From: Arthrobacter sp. GMC3
GTDB taxonomy: Bacteria; Actinomycetota; Actinomycetes; Actinomycetales; Micrococcaceae
NCBI RefSeq assembly: GCF_002929305.1
Contig: NZ_PJIO01000013.1
Location: forward strand, 1 to 64,000
Direction of reading: 5' to 3'
Length of the DNA stretch: 64,000 nucleotides
Each line of letters begins with the position of its first letter. Position 1 is the stretch's first letter. The notes under the pieces are model-generated. The model searched no databases. It was not told the origin of the DNA and saw nothing but the letters and a program-made list of their open reading frames with translations. Position numbers and translations under genes: made by a program. Below, piece after piece: positions 1 through 9,202 of the stretch.

Positions 1-1
1 C

Positions 2-79
2 TTCACCCCCAGCTACACCATCGACCCCACCCAACGCGAACGCCGCAACACCTACCACCACGGCCTCCCCCAAACCTGA
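2..79 (+). CDS. C-terminal tail of a DUF222/HNH endonuclease-type protein (partial)
   Basis: The window opens inside a plus-strand frame that ends in TGA at 77-79. The 25 visible residues contain IDPTQRERRNTYHHG, which resembles the conserved end of the actinobacterial DUF222 proteins that carry a C-terminal HNH nuclease domain; these end with an IDP-x-Q-x-x-RRN-x-Y/H-H stretch just after the HNH motif. Only this tail is visible, so the assignment rests on one short motif. Such proteins occur in many copies in Arthrobacter genomes and their role is not settled. The gene lies tail-to-tail with aroG. Confidence 0.45.
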   Translation, partial: FTPSYTIDPTQRERRNTYHHGLPQT

Positions 80-472
80 CCACCGCCACCGCCACCGGTG
101 AACCCACCAAAACCGGCACCCAGAGAAGAGTTCGCCGAAACCACACGAGCACAGGGTCCCTGCGATGGAGCCGGTACATCCCTAGACGACAGCAAGAAAA
201 CCCACGCCCACCCGCGGCCAACAACCGTAGAAGCCGCCAAGAGGACACCAGTCACCAGCACCCTCGAGGGACCCAGCGGAGAGGACACCGGTCCGTCTCC
301 AAAGGCACTGGCAGCTACATAGGCGCAGACGAAGCAGGCCCACGTCGAGACCCAACCATTGCTGCTGGGTGTCTCAACGCGGGCCTATTACCTCGACGAA
401 AATATGATTTTAGTTTGCAGCCGATGGTGAGCTGACCTCCCGGGTCTCGCGCTCGACCATCGGCCGCAGGTA
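80..472. other. Intergenic stretch without a convincing gene
   Basis: About 390 bp separate the HNH-type tail from the aroG stop. Short open frames on both strands have no recognisable domain, no ribosome binding site and low-complexity Pro/Thr/Arg composition typical of GC-rich shadow frames. The only clear structure is the hairpin at 336-386. Confidence 0.5.
336..386. terminator. Long imperfect hairpin between convergent genes
   Basis: The arm AGGCCCACGTCGAGACCCA is matched by TGGGTGTCTCAACGCGGGCCT after a short loop, with two mismatches and one bulge. It lies between the convergent HNH-type gene and aroG, so it can serve as a terminator in either direction. A clear T-run is missing, so intrinsic termination is inferred from position and stem length. 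Confidence 0.5.
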
Positions 473-1870
473 CTACTTAGACTGGCTCAGTGCCCCTGCG
501 ACCAGGAACGCCATTTCCAGTGACTGCTTGTGGTTCAGGCGGGGATCACAAACGGACTCGTAACCGGTCAGGAACGCTTCCTGATCGATCGGGTCCGCGC
601 CGCCAAGACACTCGGCAACGTCGTCGCCGGTCATCTCCACGTGCAGGCCGCCGGGGAAGGTGCCCAGCGACTGGTGAACCTCGAAGAAACCGCGGACCTC
701 GTCGATGACATCGTCAAAGTTACGGGTCTTGTAGCCGTTGGGTGAGGTGACGGTGTTCCCGTGCATGGGATCTGTCACCCACAGCACCTGGGCACCGGAA
801 GCGGTGACCTTTTCAACCAGGTTCGGCAGTTTCTCACGGATGTTCGTGGCGCCCATGCGGGTGATGAACGTCAAGCGGCCGGGTTCACGGTTCGGGTCCA
901 GCTTCTCAATCAGGCGCAGCGCGTCGTCCGGGGACGTAGTGGGGCCAAGCTTGACACCAATGGGGTTGCGGACCCGGGAGAGGAATTCGACGTGTGCCTG
1001 GTCCAAGTCACGGGTGCGCTCACCGATCCAGAGGAAGTGTGCGGAGGTGTCGTACGGCAGGCCGGTGCGCGAGTCGATGCGGGTGAGCGCACGCTCGTAG
1101 TCCAACAGCAACGCCTCGTGGCTGGCGAAGAACTCAACGGTCTTCAGCGCCTCAAAGTCGGCACCACAGGAGGCCATGAACTTGATGGCGTTATCAATGT
1201 CCTTGGCCAACTTCTCGTAGCGGCTATGGGCGGGGTTGGCCGTGAAGCCCTTGTTCCACTCGTGCACCGAACGCAGGTCAGCAAAGCCGCCCTGGGTGAA
1301 GGCACGGATCAAATTCAAGGTGGAGGCTGAGGTGTGGTATGCCTTGAGCATCCGGGCGGGGTCGTGTTGACGAGACTCCGGTGTGAAGTCGTAGCCGTTG
1401 ACGATGTCGCCACGGTAGGCCGGCAGGGTGACGCCGTCGCGCGTTTCATCATTGGATGAACGCGGCTTGGCGAACTGGCCAGCCATGCGTCCCATCTTGA
1501 TCACGGGAAGCTGTGCGCCGTAAGTGAGCACCACTGCCATCTGCAAAATAGTCTTAACACGGGCGCTGATCTTATCTGCCGTGGCTGCTTCAAAGGTCTC
1601 GGCGCAGTCGCCACCTTGCAGCAAGAAGGCCTTACCCTGGGCCGCCTGGGATAGGCGGGAACGCAAAACGTCCACTTCGCCGGCAAAGACGAGCGGTGGA
1701 AGCGAAGAAAGCTCCTTCACCGTTGGCGCGAAAGCCGGCGATTCAGCCCAGGTGGGCTGCTGGGCAATAGTCAGATTGCGCCAATCGTCAAGGCCTGGAT
1801 AGACGGCAGCACCGGGGACGGAGATTCCGGCTGCGGGTGTTTGCGTTGAGGTTGCAGTTAGATCAGTCAC
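473..1870 (-). CDS. aroG: Class II 3-deoxy-7-phosphoheptulonate (DAHP) synthase
   Basis: Catalyses the first step of the shikimate pathway, condensing phosphoenolpyruvate and erythrose 4-phosphate in the cytoplasm. The 465-residue length matches the plant-type (class II) enzyme of actinobacteria (about 462 in Mycobacterium). The motif GGDCAETF is present, with Cys89 corresponding to the metal-binding Cys of the family, and KMGRMAGQFAKPRSS follows. The start is GTG, reading GTG-ACT-GAT. No AGGAGG-like site sits at normal spacing, but TAGTCT lies 6 nt upstream of the GTG, which suggests a leaderless transcript. It is transcribed toward the HNH-type tail; the plsC gene upstream on the same strand is separated by about 155 bp, so a separate promoter is likely. 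Confidence 0.95.
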   Translation of the reverse strand: MTDLTATSTQTPAAGISVPGAAVYPGLDDWRNLTIAQQPTWAESPAFAPTVKELSSLPPLVFAGEVDVLRSRLSQAAQGKAFLLQGGDCAETFEAATADKISARVKTILQMAVVLTYGAQLPVIKMGRMAGQFAKPRSSNDETRDGVTLPAYRGDIVNGYDFTPESRQHDPARMLKAYHTSASTLNLIRAFTQGGFADLRSVHEWNKGFTANPAHSRYEKLAKDIDNAIKFMASCGADFEALKTVEFFASHEALLLDYERALTRIDSRTGLPYDTSAHFLWIGERTRDLDQAHVEFLSRVRNPIGVKLGPTTSPDDALRLIEKLDPNREPGRLTFITRMGATNIREKLPNLVEKVTASGAQVLWVTDPMHGNTVTSPNGYKTRNFDDVIDEVRGFFEVHQSLGTFPGGLHVEMTGDDVAECLGGADPIDQEAFLTGYESVCDPRLNHKQSLEMAFLVAGALSQSK

Positions 1871-1876
1871 CCTTAA

Positions 1877-1882
1877 AGACTA
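1877..1882 (-). promoter_or_regulatory. Putative -10 box of a leaderless aroG transcript
   Basis: On the minus strand TAGTCT is followed by exactly 6 nt and then the GTG start of aroG, placing the start codon at the expected transcription start. No good -35 hexamer was found 16-18 bp upstream. The same geometry occurs before several other genes in this window. Confidence 0.4.
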
Positions 1883-2026
1883 TCCTTATCCGCGCACCCC
1901 TACTAACGCGTCCAAGTCATGAGATGGCGCAAGACTGCGCAGCAGCCCTTCAGCCGTTCGACGCCGGAGCCGGACCTGCTTGCGTTTCTGGGCAACTGCC
2001 AGGTTTGCGTCAGGGATTCCAGGTCC

Positions 2027-2941
2027 CTACGGGGTTGTTCCAGTGCTGTCAGTTTCGTCGGAAATGCCGGATGTGCCGGTCCTCGGCGCAGACTCTGCAG
2101 GCTCATCCTCCACCTTGACCTCCGGGGTGCGGGGTTCCGCCTTGGAACCGATCACTGTGACAGTGCCGGGGGCCACCGTATCCTTCGGGTCAACACGCAC
2201 TGCATCGCGGGCCTTGCCGGAAGATTCGCTGGACTTGGCCGGGTCAAGCTTTCCGGCTTTCTCCGCTGCCAATTTGTCCTTGACCGTACTGGCATAGGAG
2301 TCAACGTACTCCTGGCCCGAGAGGCGCATCAGCTCATACATGATCTCGTCGGTGACTGAGCGCTGCACGAATCGATCGTCTTGGAGGCCTTGGTATCGAC
2401 TAAAGTCCATTGGCTCGCCAAAGATGATCCCCAGGCGGCGGATGTTCGGGATGCGCCTACCGATGGGCTGTACCTTGTCGGTGCCTATCATCGCCACGGG
2501 GATAACGGGTACATTGGCGGTCAAAACCAGCTTGGCCACACCCACTTTGCCGCGGTAGAGCCTGCCGTCGGGACTGCGAGTACCCTCCGGGTAGATGCCG
2601 AGCAGGCCGCCGTTCTTGAGTACTTCGACTCCGGTGTCCAGTGAATTCGCCGACGCAGCACCCCCTGAGCGGTCCATGGGCAATTGGTTGGTCAGCCTAA
2701 AGAATGCAGCGGTCAGCCTGCCTTTGATGCCGCGGCCAGTGAAGTAGTCGCTTTTGGCCAGGAACACCACCGGGCGCGGAACCATCAACGGCATGAAGAT
2801 GGAATCGGAGAAGGAGAGATGGTTGCTCGCCAGCACGGCCGGGCCGTCTGTGGGCACGTTATCCAGGCCCTTGGTCCAAGGCCGGAAGATGACTTTTAGT
2901 ACCGGTCCCAGAAAGATCTTCTTTAGCACCCAATAAATCAC
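2027..2941 (-). CDS. 1-acyl-sn-glycerol-3-phosphate acyltransferase (PlsC family)
   Basis: Transfers an acyl chain to a lysophospholipid, normally lysophosphatidic acid, at the membrane. Block I NHLSFSD (His and Asp about residues 41 and 46) and block III YPEGTRSPDG (about 117-126) are intact, which is the HX4D and EGTR signature of the family. The last 90 residues are a Lys/Glu/Ser/Pro-rich, probably disordered tail beyond the catalytic domain. The chosen start is the GTG at 2939-2941, preceded by GAGAGGA at good spacing; a TTG nine codons upstream has no binding site. The gene is divergent from the esterase at 3121. A second, shorter PlsC paralogue lies at 44878-45606. The exact acyl acceptor cannot be read from sequence. 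Confidence 0.88.
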   Translation of the reverse strand: MIYWVLKKIFLGPVLKVIFRPWTKGLDNVPTDGPAVLASNHLSFSDSIFMPLMVPRPVVFLAKSDYFTGRGIKGRLTAAFFRLTNQLPMDRSGGAASANSLDTGVEVLKNGGLLGIYPEGTRSPDGRLYRGKVGVAKLVLTANVPVIPVAMIGTDKVQPIGRRIPNIRRLGIIFGEPMDFSRYQGLQDDRFVQRSVTDEIMYELMRLSGQEYVDSYASTVKDKLAAEKAGKLDPAKSSESSGKARDAVRVDPKDTVAPGTVTVIGSKAEPRTPEVKVEDEPAESAPRTGTSGISDETDSTGTTP

Positions 2942-3120
2942 TGTCGAGTTCCTCTCCGGCGCCACCAATTGTAGCCATGCGTGTCCATCGCGTTACCCCG
3001 CAATCAACGTATCAACAGTAGTCTAGTGAGGTAGGGAGCCGAGAGCGTCCAAGACATTCGCTTTGGTCTTGGTACTGAGTCATTGGCACCTATCAACTTT
3101 TCTCGCACTTTGGAGGGCTC

Positions 3121-3870
3121 ATGACGACGGCGCAATCTTTCCGCTCAAGCGGTCACGGCAGTTTATCCCGGGTAGGCGTGGCCGTTTGCCATGGCTTCAC
3201 GGGCTCCCCCGTGAGCATGCGCGGCTGGAGCGAGTACCTGGCCGAGCAGGGTTTCGCCGTGAATATGCCATTGCTGGCCGGTCATGGCACCACATGGCAG
3301 GACCTCTCCCGCACACCGTGGGAACACTGGTACAGGGACTTTGAAGCGGCTTACCTGGAACTTGCGGCTCGCTGCGACACCGTTTTTGTCGCTGGCATGT
3401 CGATGGGCGGCGCACTGTCACTGCGAGTAGCAGCCCATCACCCGGTGGCGGGGGTCGCCGTCGTCAATCCGGGCCTGACCTTCGACGACAACCGGGCAAA
3501 GTACTCCGGTTTCCTCAAGCACATCATCAAAAGCGTGCCAGCCATTGGTGACGACATCAAACGCCCCGGGGTAAGTGAGGGCGCCTATACCCGCACCCCG
3601 GTGGCCGCCGTACACGAGTTGTCCCAGCTTTTCTCCGACACTATTTCCCTGCTACCGAAAGTCACCGCCCCTACCCTGGTCTTCCGTTCAACGGTTGACC
3701 ACGTGGTGCCGGATTCCAGCGTTGAGGTCATCAAGGCGAACATCGGTACGGCCGATCTGGAGGTGGTGCCGCTGACCAACAGCTACCATGTGGCCACCAT
3801 GGACCATGACGCGGAGCAGATCTTTGCGCAGTCAAGCGAGTTCTTTCGGAGGCACGCCCATGCCGTCTAA
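3121..3870 (+). CDS. Alpha/beta-hydrolase carboxylesterase / monoacylglycerol-lipase-like
   Basis: A 249-residue cytoplasmic esterase of the Est30/carboxylesterase type. The nucleophile elbow GMSMGG places Ser94; Asp193 (STVDHVVPD) and His223 (NSYHVATMDHD) complete the triad. The oxyanion-side motif CHGFTGSP lies near residue 23. No signal peptide is visible. The start ATG is preceded by GGAGG. The substrate is probably a short- or medium-chain ester or monoglyceride, as known for this family. Its 3' end overlaps the next gene by 11 bp, so the two are probably co-translated. The divergent neighbour is a PlsC acyltransferase, which is compatible with a lipid-related role. Confidence 0.85.
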   Translation: MTTAQSFRSSGHGSLSRVGVAVCHGFTGSPVSMRGWSEYLAEQGFAVNMPLLAGHGTTWQDLSRTPWEHWYRDFEAAYLELAARCDTVFVAGMSMGGALSLRVAAHHPVAGVAVVNPGLTFDDNRAKYSGFLKHIIKSVPAIGDDIKRPGVSEGAYTRTPVAAVHELSQLFSDTISLLPKVTAPTLVFRSTVDHVVPDSSVEVIKANIGTADLEVVPLTNSYHVATMDHDAEQIFAQSSEFFRRHAHAV

Positions 3871-4432
3871 TCAAGGCCACGAAAACACCGGCTCAGCCGG
3901 GAACGACGGCGACGAGGCCGCTTGGCTGGACCTGGTGGCACGCCTGGAGGCACCTGAGTTCATGGACGAACTTCTGGACTCCTCGCCCGAGGAGCCGAAA
4001 ACCCGGAGCGCTGAGCCCAGCAACCCGAAGCCTGCCCCCGACCACAAGGGCGTAGTTGACTTCGATCCGTTGGGCGTGTGGGAGGACCAGAGCGAGCCGG
4101 CGCCAAGAGAAGCCGAGCTCCATCAGGTCTCGGGCGAGAACAGCACTGAAATCCCGTCCGGGCCCCGTGATTATGACGCCGAGGACCCCGACGAGTCATT
4201 CGTACCGGAGGACTTGCCCAGCCTGGCCGGGACGGCACCGGCGGTAGTACTGTCCTGGATCGGCGCCGTGGGTGGACCACTGTTTTTGGTCATCGCCGCC
4301 ATCTTTTGGCGCAGCATCCCCTTACCGGCGGTCCTTGGAGTCATCGCGGCATTTTTGGCTGGGACCGGGTACCTACTATTCCGCCTACCCAACAACCGCG
4401 ACCACGACAGTGGTGACGGAGCCGTGGTCTAA
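3860..4432 (+). CDS. Acidic two-helix membrane protein, unknown function
   Basis: I do not recognise this 190-residue protein. Residues 1-120 are hydrophilic, rich in Asp/Glu/Pro/Ser and probably disordered. Two hydrophobic helices follow at about 127-148 and 152-172, then a short charged tail. The ATG at 3860 is chosen because GGAGG lies 7 nt before it and because it overlaps the esterase stop by 11 bp, the usual layout of a coupled pair. Its stop overlaps the stop of the opposing glucokinase gene by 4 bp. The context suggests a small membrane partner of the esterase, but nothing in the sequence shows it. Confidence 0.75.
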   Translation: MPSNQGHENTGSAGNDGDEAAWLDLVARLEAPEFMDELLDSSPEEPKTRSAEPSNPKPAPDHKGVVDFDPLGVWEDQSEPAPREAELHQVSGENSTEIPSGPRDYDAEDPDESFVPEDLPSLAGTAPAVVLSWIGAVGGPLFLVIAAIFWRSIPLPAVLGVIAAFLAGTGYLLFRLPNNRDHDSGDGAVV

Positions 4433-5523
4433 TAGCTCGGGCGCCCGGCGCTGGTTTCCCGGCCCGGCGCGGGCCTCAGCCAGGTCCGCGGCTTGGTACC
4501 GCGCTGGCCTCTGGGCCGACGCACCCGGGATAAGTCCGCGGCCCCGATTAATCCCGCCGAGGGACCCAGCTCGGCGGCCAGAATCTTCGCTTCGGGGCGG
4601 AACCCCCTGCCCGTGAGGTTCTTGGCGTAAGCCCGCCGCGTCGGGGCCAGTAACAAGTCGCCGGCGGCACAAAGCCCCCCACCAATGACGAACAGCTCCG
4701 GATCTAGGGCGGCGGCAAGATTGGCAATGCCCAAGCCCAGCCAGTCACCCACCTCTTCCACGAGTTCGCACGACGTCGCCTCGCCGGCCAAGGCTAGCCC
4801 GGTCACCACGGCCCCAGTGATGTCTTTGACCTTGCCGTCGACGGCCACCAGCAGTTCGGTGGCCATAGGCGATTTTGCCCGGGCCAGCTCACGAGCTTCC
4901 CTACCCAAGGCATTACCTGAGGCGTATTGTTCCCAGCAGCCGCGGTTGCCGCACTCGCAACGGTGCCCGCCGGGCATGATGATTTGATGCCCGAACTCAC
5001 CGGCCATCCCGTAGCTGCCGCGTTCAACGCGGCCATCCATGACGATGGCCCCGCCGATCCCGGTACCCAGCGTCAGTGTCACCATTCGGGAATGTCCACG
5101 GCCCGCACCAAAGCGCCATTCCGCCCAGCCGGCGGCGTCGGCGTCGTTGGTCAACGTCACCGGCCGCTTCAAGAGGGTTTCCAAATTCCTGCGCAGCGGT
5201 TCGTTACGCCAGGCCAGGTGCGGGCTAAACATGACCGTTCCGCCGTCGAGATCCATCCAGCCCGCTGCTCCGATGCCCACACTTCGCACATCATGGCGGG
5301 AGCCCAACTCATGGACCAGCTCGGCGATGACCTCTTCAACGGCGCGCGCGTCCCGGCCCGGCGTCTGACGGCGCAGTTCCTCCCGGATGACACCGGATCC
5401 GTCCACCACCCCCGCAGCCACCTTGGTGCCGCCAATGTCGATGCCAAGAGCCAACTTCCCGCTGCCGACGGAGCGGTGCGAAAATCTGGGCATGGGGGTC
5501 AGTGAGGGACGGAATTGCTGCAT
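4429..5523 (-). CDS. glk: ROK-family glucokinase
   Basis: Phosphorylates glucose to glucose 6-phosphate with ATP in the cytoplasm. The N-terminal phosphate-binding motif LGIDIGGTK lies near residue 27. Asp127 in LTNDADAAGW is the probable catalytic base. The zinc site typical of ROK kinases is complete: EFGHQ (His179/180) followed by CECGNRGCWEQY (Cys189, 191, 196). No N-terminal helix-turn-helix is present, so it is a kinase rather than a ROK repressor. The length of 364 residues is slightly long because of a 22-residue basic leader and a basic tail. The ATG at 5521-5523 has AGGA 7 nt upstream; a TAGGAT hexamer also sits exactly 6 nt upstream, so a leaderless transcript is an alternative. 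It converges with the gene at 3860, stops overlapping. Confidence 0.88.
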   Translation of the reverse strand: MQQFRPSLTPMPRFSHRSVGSGKLALGIDIGGTKVAAGVVDGSGVIREELRRQTPGRDARAVEEVIAELVHELGSRHDVRSVGIGAAGWMDLDGGTVMFSPHLAWRNEPLRRNLETLLKRPVTLTNDADAAGWAEWRFGAGRGHSRMVTLTLGTGIGGAIVMDGRVERGSYGMAGEFGHQIIMPGGHRCECGNRGCWEQYASGNALGREARELARAKSPMATELLVAVDGKVKDITGAVVTGLALAGEATSCELVEEVGDWLGLGIANLAAALDPELFVIGGGLCAAGDLLLAPTRRAYAKNLTGRGFRPEAKILAAELGPSAGLIGAADLSRVRRPRGQRGTKPRTWLRPAPGRETSAGRPSY

Positions 5524-5701
5524 CACCAAATCCTATCGAGCCAGCCCCATGCAATGGGCACGGACCCTAGTCATCAAATTGTATGTGTGACTCAACTAAC
5601 ATAAAGTTACTTGTGAGTAACATACCGCTCGCCGGCCTTGTTGACGGCGCCGGATAGAGTAATGCAAAGCCCTAGTGGCCTCACACTTAGAAGGAGCCAG
5701 C

Positions 5702-7516
5702 GTGCGCGAGATATCCATCCCAGCCCAAGTTGTTAGCCCCCGAACCATGAACACCACCGAATTTGTGCTTCGTCAGGCAAGATTGGCCAGTAATCCGGCC
5801 CTCTTCGCACGCCGCAACGCCGACAGTGTGTGGGTTGACATCTCCGCCAAGGAATTCCATGCAGATGTTTGCGCCTTGGCCAAGGGCCTGATCGCCTCGG
5901 GGATTAAGATCGGCGACCGTGTGGGCATCATGGCCCGGACACGGTACGAATGGACGCTAGTCGATTTCGCCATCTGGTTTGCCGGGGCCGTATCCGTGCC
6001 GATTTATGAGACCTCCTCTCCGTCCCAGGTTGCCTGGAATCTGGGAGATTCCCAGGCCGTGGCGGTCATTGCCGAGACCGCCAACCATGAGAACATCATC
6101 CGCCAGGCAGCACATGCGGAGGACCTGACGGCACTGGCGAACGTGTGGCAGATGGACGGCGACGGGCTTGATGCACTCCGGGTTGCGGGCAAGGACGTCA
6201 GCGATGAGGTCTTGGAGACGGCTCGATCGGCGGCAGGCCTGGATGACGTAGCCACCATTATTTACACCTCTGGCACTACAGGACGCCCCAAGGGTTGCAT
6301 GCTGATGCACCACAACTTTGTGGAGCTGAGCGATAACGCCCTAGCCGTCTTGGCCAAGGACGTGGTTCCACCGGGCGCCCAGACCATCATGTTCCTGCCC
6401 TTGGCACACGTCTTTGCCCGCTACATTTCGGTATTGTCTATTGCCGCAGGTGCAAAGGTGGGCCATACCCCCGACATCAAGAACCTTTTGGCGGATCTGC
6501 AAAGTTTCCAGCCGACCTTTATTCTGGCCGTGCCGCGAGTCTTTGAAAAGGTCTACAACTCGGCCTTGTTGAAGGCCGAGGGGGATGGCAAGGGCAAGAT
6601 TTTTGCCGCCGCCACCAAGGTTGCCATCGACTATTCTCGCGCCCATCAAGAAGGCAAGATCCCGTTGGTACTGACGGCCAAGCACTTTGTTTTCGACAAG
6701 CTGGTCTACGGCAAGTTGCGTGCTGCCATGGGCGGAAACGTCCGGCACGCGGTTTCAGGCGGCGGCCCGTTGGGGGAACGCCTGGGCCACTTCTTCCAGG
6801 GCATCGGCCTGCAAATCCTTGAAGGCTACGGCCTGACCGAAACCACGGCGCCCATCACCGTTAACCGGCCTGCACGTATCAAGATCGGCACAGTGGGCAC
6901 ACCCCTGCCAGGAAATGCCGTGAAAATTGCCGACGACGGCGAGATCCTGGTCAAGGGCGTCTGCGTCATGAAGGGCTACTTTGGTCGGGACGATCTCACC
7001 GAGGAAGCCTTTGTCGATGGTTGGTTCCGTACCGGGGACATTGGCGAACTCGATGACCAGGGCTTCCTGAAAATCACCGGCCGGAAGAAGGAAATCATTG
7101 TCACGGCCAGCGGCAAGAATGTGGCTCCCGCTATGCTCGAGGACCAGATCCGTGCCGACGCCGTCGTCTCTCAGTGCCTGGTGATTGGTGACAACCGCCC
7201 CTTCATCGCAGCCCTTGTCACACTTGATGAGGAGGCACTTCCGATGTGGGGCAAGCAGCACCACCTGCCGGAGGGAATTTCACTCGCCCAGGCTGCCGTC
7301 AACCCGGTTGTTATTGCCGCCGTGCAGAAAGCAGTCGACCGGGCCAACTCGACAGTTTCCCATGCGGAAGCCATCAAGTCCTTCCGGATCGTTGACAGCG
7401 ACTTCACCGAGACCTCGGGCCACCTGACCCCGTCACTGAAGGTCAAGCGGGCCCAGGTCCTGAAGGACTTTGACGCCGTCGTGGAAGAAATCTACCTCGC
7501 CAAGAAGCCGAGCTAG
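5702..7516 (+). CDS. Long-chain fatty-acid--CoA ligase (AMP-dependent synthetase)
   Basis: Activates fatty acids to acyl-CoA via an acyl-adenylate. The AMP-binding P-loop TIIYTSGTTGRPKG is at about residues 188-201, the adenylate motif GYGLTETTAPIT at about 370, and the hinge WFRTGDIGELDDQGFLKITGR with the catalytic-lysine region GRKKEIIVTASGKN follows. It is about 604 residues, typical of the FadD15/long-chain group that carries the YETSS element near the N-terminus. The GTG at 5702 is chosen because AAGGAG lies 5 nt upstream. It is divergent from glk and its stop overlaps the opposing MinD-like gene by 4 bp (CTAG). Chain-length preference cannot be read from sequence. Confidence 0.92.
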   Translation: MREISIPAQVVSPRTMNTTEFVLRQARLASNPALFARRNADSVWVDISAKEFHADVCALAKGLIASGIKIGDRVGIMARTRYEWTLVDFAIWFAGAVSVPIYETSSPSQVAWNLGDSQAVAVIAETANHENIIRQAAHAEDLTALANVWQMDGDGLDALRVAGKDVSDEVLETARSAAGLDDVATIIYTSGTTGRPKGCMLMHHNFVELSDNALAVLAKDVVPPGAQTIMFLPLAHVFARYISVLSIAAGAKVGHTPDIKNLLADLQSFQPTFILAVPRVFEKVYNSALLKAEGDGKGKIFAAATKVAIDYSRAHQEGKIPLVLTAKHFVFDKLVYGKLRAAMGGNVRHAVSGGGPLGERLGHFFQGIGLQILEGYGLTETTAPITVNRPARIKIGTVGTPLPGNAVKIADDGEILVKGVCVMKGYFGRDDLTEEAFVDGWFRTGDIGELDDQGFLKITGRKKEIIVTASGKNVAPAMLEDQIRADAVVSQCLVIGDNRPFIAALVTLDEEALPMWGKQHHLPEGISLAQAAVNPVVIAAVQKAVDRANSTVSHAEAIKSFRIVDSDFTETSGHLTPSLKVKRAQVLKDFDAVVEEIYLAKKPS

Positions 7517-9171
7517 CTCTTCAACAACTCCGCCACCACGAGGGCAGCCAGTTCCTTCACGGCTGACCTCGTGGCTGGGCGTAGCTTGGCTAGCTCCACC
7601 CGCGAGCCTTCAGCAAGATGCTTGTCATAGGGAATCCGCAACACATTGCGAACACGGGACTTGAAGTGGTTCTCAATCTGGTTGATGTCCACCTGCGTTT
7701 CGCCACCTGACATATTGATGACCACGGTGGCATTGGCGACCAGGTCGTGACGGCCGTGCGCCTCCAGCCAAGAAAGCGTTTCCGAGGCGAGCCGCGCCTC
7801 GTCGACGCTGCCGCCGGAAACCAGCACCACGGCGTCGGCCTTCTCCAAGGTTCCCTTCATCACCGAGTGCACCATGCCGGTGCCGGAATCAGTGAGCACG
7901 ATCGAATAGAACTTGCTCAAAATATCTGTCACGGCCCGGTAGTCCGAATCGTCAAAGGCCTGTGCCACTGTGGGATCGGTATCCGAGGCAAGGACGTCCA
8001 GACGGGATCCATCACGGGCCACATAGTCCGACAGCTGGGAAAAGGTGCTTACACCGAATCGGTCCCGGACAAGGTTGCGTGCCGTAAAGTCGGCGCTCCC
8101 GGGGGACCTGTCGGACAGCGTGCCCCGGTCGGGGTTGGCGTCCATGGCGATAACCCGGTCTTCGCGGGTATCAGCCAGAACCATACCCAGCAAGGTGGTT
8201 ACAGTGGTTTTCCCCACCCCGCCCTTGCGCGAAAGAACCGGGACGAACCGGGTGTGATCACCCAGTCGCGAGGCAATCAGACTGTCCTGCGACCGCTCTA
8301 GCCGAACCTTGTCAGAGTCACCGACATTGACCAAACCAAAGGTGACCTGAAACAGCCAACGGCGCCAGCCACCCACTGGCGGGGCGGCGACCTTCGTTAG
8401 CAGTCGATCGCTGGTCAACGCGGCTGCCGGTTCCGGACCGTCCTCACGCTTGCGGCGAGGACTTGTGCCGTGGGCGCCCGGATGCTCAGCCGGCTCCCAC
8501 GGGACCGAATCCGCCAGGGTCGCTCCGGCTGAGGCCGCAGGAGGTGCACTGGGGGCAGTCACAGGAAGTGCAGGTGCCACGGGGGCGACGGGTGCCACCG
8601 CTGCCGCGGTGACGGGTGTTGTCTTTACTGGCGCCGGAGTGACAGGCGCAGCCACCACGGGGGCCGGACTGCTGGAAACGGCGGCGCTGGGGGCAGTCAG
8701 AGGAAAGGCGGGGGCATCCACCGGCGCTTCGGGCGTGGCATCGGCGACGCCGGGTGGCGGGCCTGCCGTGTGGGTTGGCATTTCAACCTGGGCAACAGCT
8801 TCAAAGACGCCGGTGAAGGCCGGGTCAGTTGCGGCATCGGCTACGGGCAGGACCAGCTCGTCGGCTGCAGGCAGCGGCCCGGCATCAACCACGTGCACCT
8901 CTGCAGTCGGCACGGCGTCAGTCCCGTGCTCGTCGGCAGCCGGCGCGGCGGTGGCCGAAGTGTCAGCACCGACCTTGCTTCCCGAGGTTTCCTCGGCGGT
9001 CGTTTCGTCCAGCACGGTTGTTTTGCCCACGGTTTTAGCCATTGTCTTCTTCTCCCCCACCGGCTTGCCGGTTGCTGCCTTGTCCACTGTTGTTTTGTCC
9101 GCTCCCGCGGACCCACCGTTCTTGCCAACTGGGTTGGCGGAGCTCGTTGCCTTGCTGCTCTTTTGGGCCAT
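7513..9171 (-). CDS. MinD/ParA-like P-loop ATPase with long Ala/Pro/Val-rich N-terminal region
   Basis: A 552-residue protein in two parts. Residues 1-250 are low complexity: first Lys/Thr/Ser/Gly-rich, then Ala/Pro/Val-rich with short Pro-Val repeats. Residues about 305-552 are a SIMIBI ATPase with deviant Walker A SRKGGVGKTTV (314-324), Asp in AMDANPDRG, and STFSQLSDYV beyond. Between them lies GGWRRWLFQVTFGLVNVG, a segment that I associate with the actinobacterial ParA-like ATPases related to EspI, where a proline-rich head precedes the ATPase. It is therefore more like the type VII secretion-associated group than a plasmid ParA. No ESX genes are visible nearby, so that link is inference. 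A weak GTGGA precedes the ATG. No partner ParB is adjacent. Confidence 0.75.
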   Translation of the reverse strand: MAQKSSKATSSANPVGKNGGSAGADKTTVDKAATGKPVGEKKTMAKTVGKTTVLDETTAEETSGSKVGADTSATAAPAADEHGTDAVPTAEVHVVDAGPLPAADELVLPVADAATDPAFTGVFEAVAQVEMPTHTAGPPPGVADATPEAPVDAPAFPLTAPSAAVSSSPAPVVAAPVTPAPVKTTPVTAAAVAPVAPVAPALPVTAPSAPPAASAGATLADSVPWEPAEHPGAHGTSPRRKREDGPEPAAALTSDRLLTKVAAPPVGGWRRWLFQVTFGLVNVGDSDKVRLERSQDSLIASRLGDHTRFVPVLSRKGGVGKTTVTTLLGMVLADTREDRVIAMDANPDRGTLSDRSPGSADFTARNLVRDRFGVSTFSQLSDYVARDGSRLDVLASDTDPTVAQAFDDSDYRAVTDILSKFYSIVLTDSGTGMVHSVMKGTLEKADAVVLVSGGSVDEARLASETLSWLEAHGRHDLVANATVVINMSGGETQVDINQIENHFKSRVRNVLRIPYDKHLAEGSRVELAKLRPATRSAVKELAALVVAELLKS

Positions 9172-9202
9172 TTTTCCACTGCCTCGGTTGCGCCGCCAAA
9201 TG

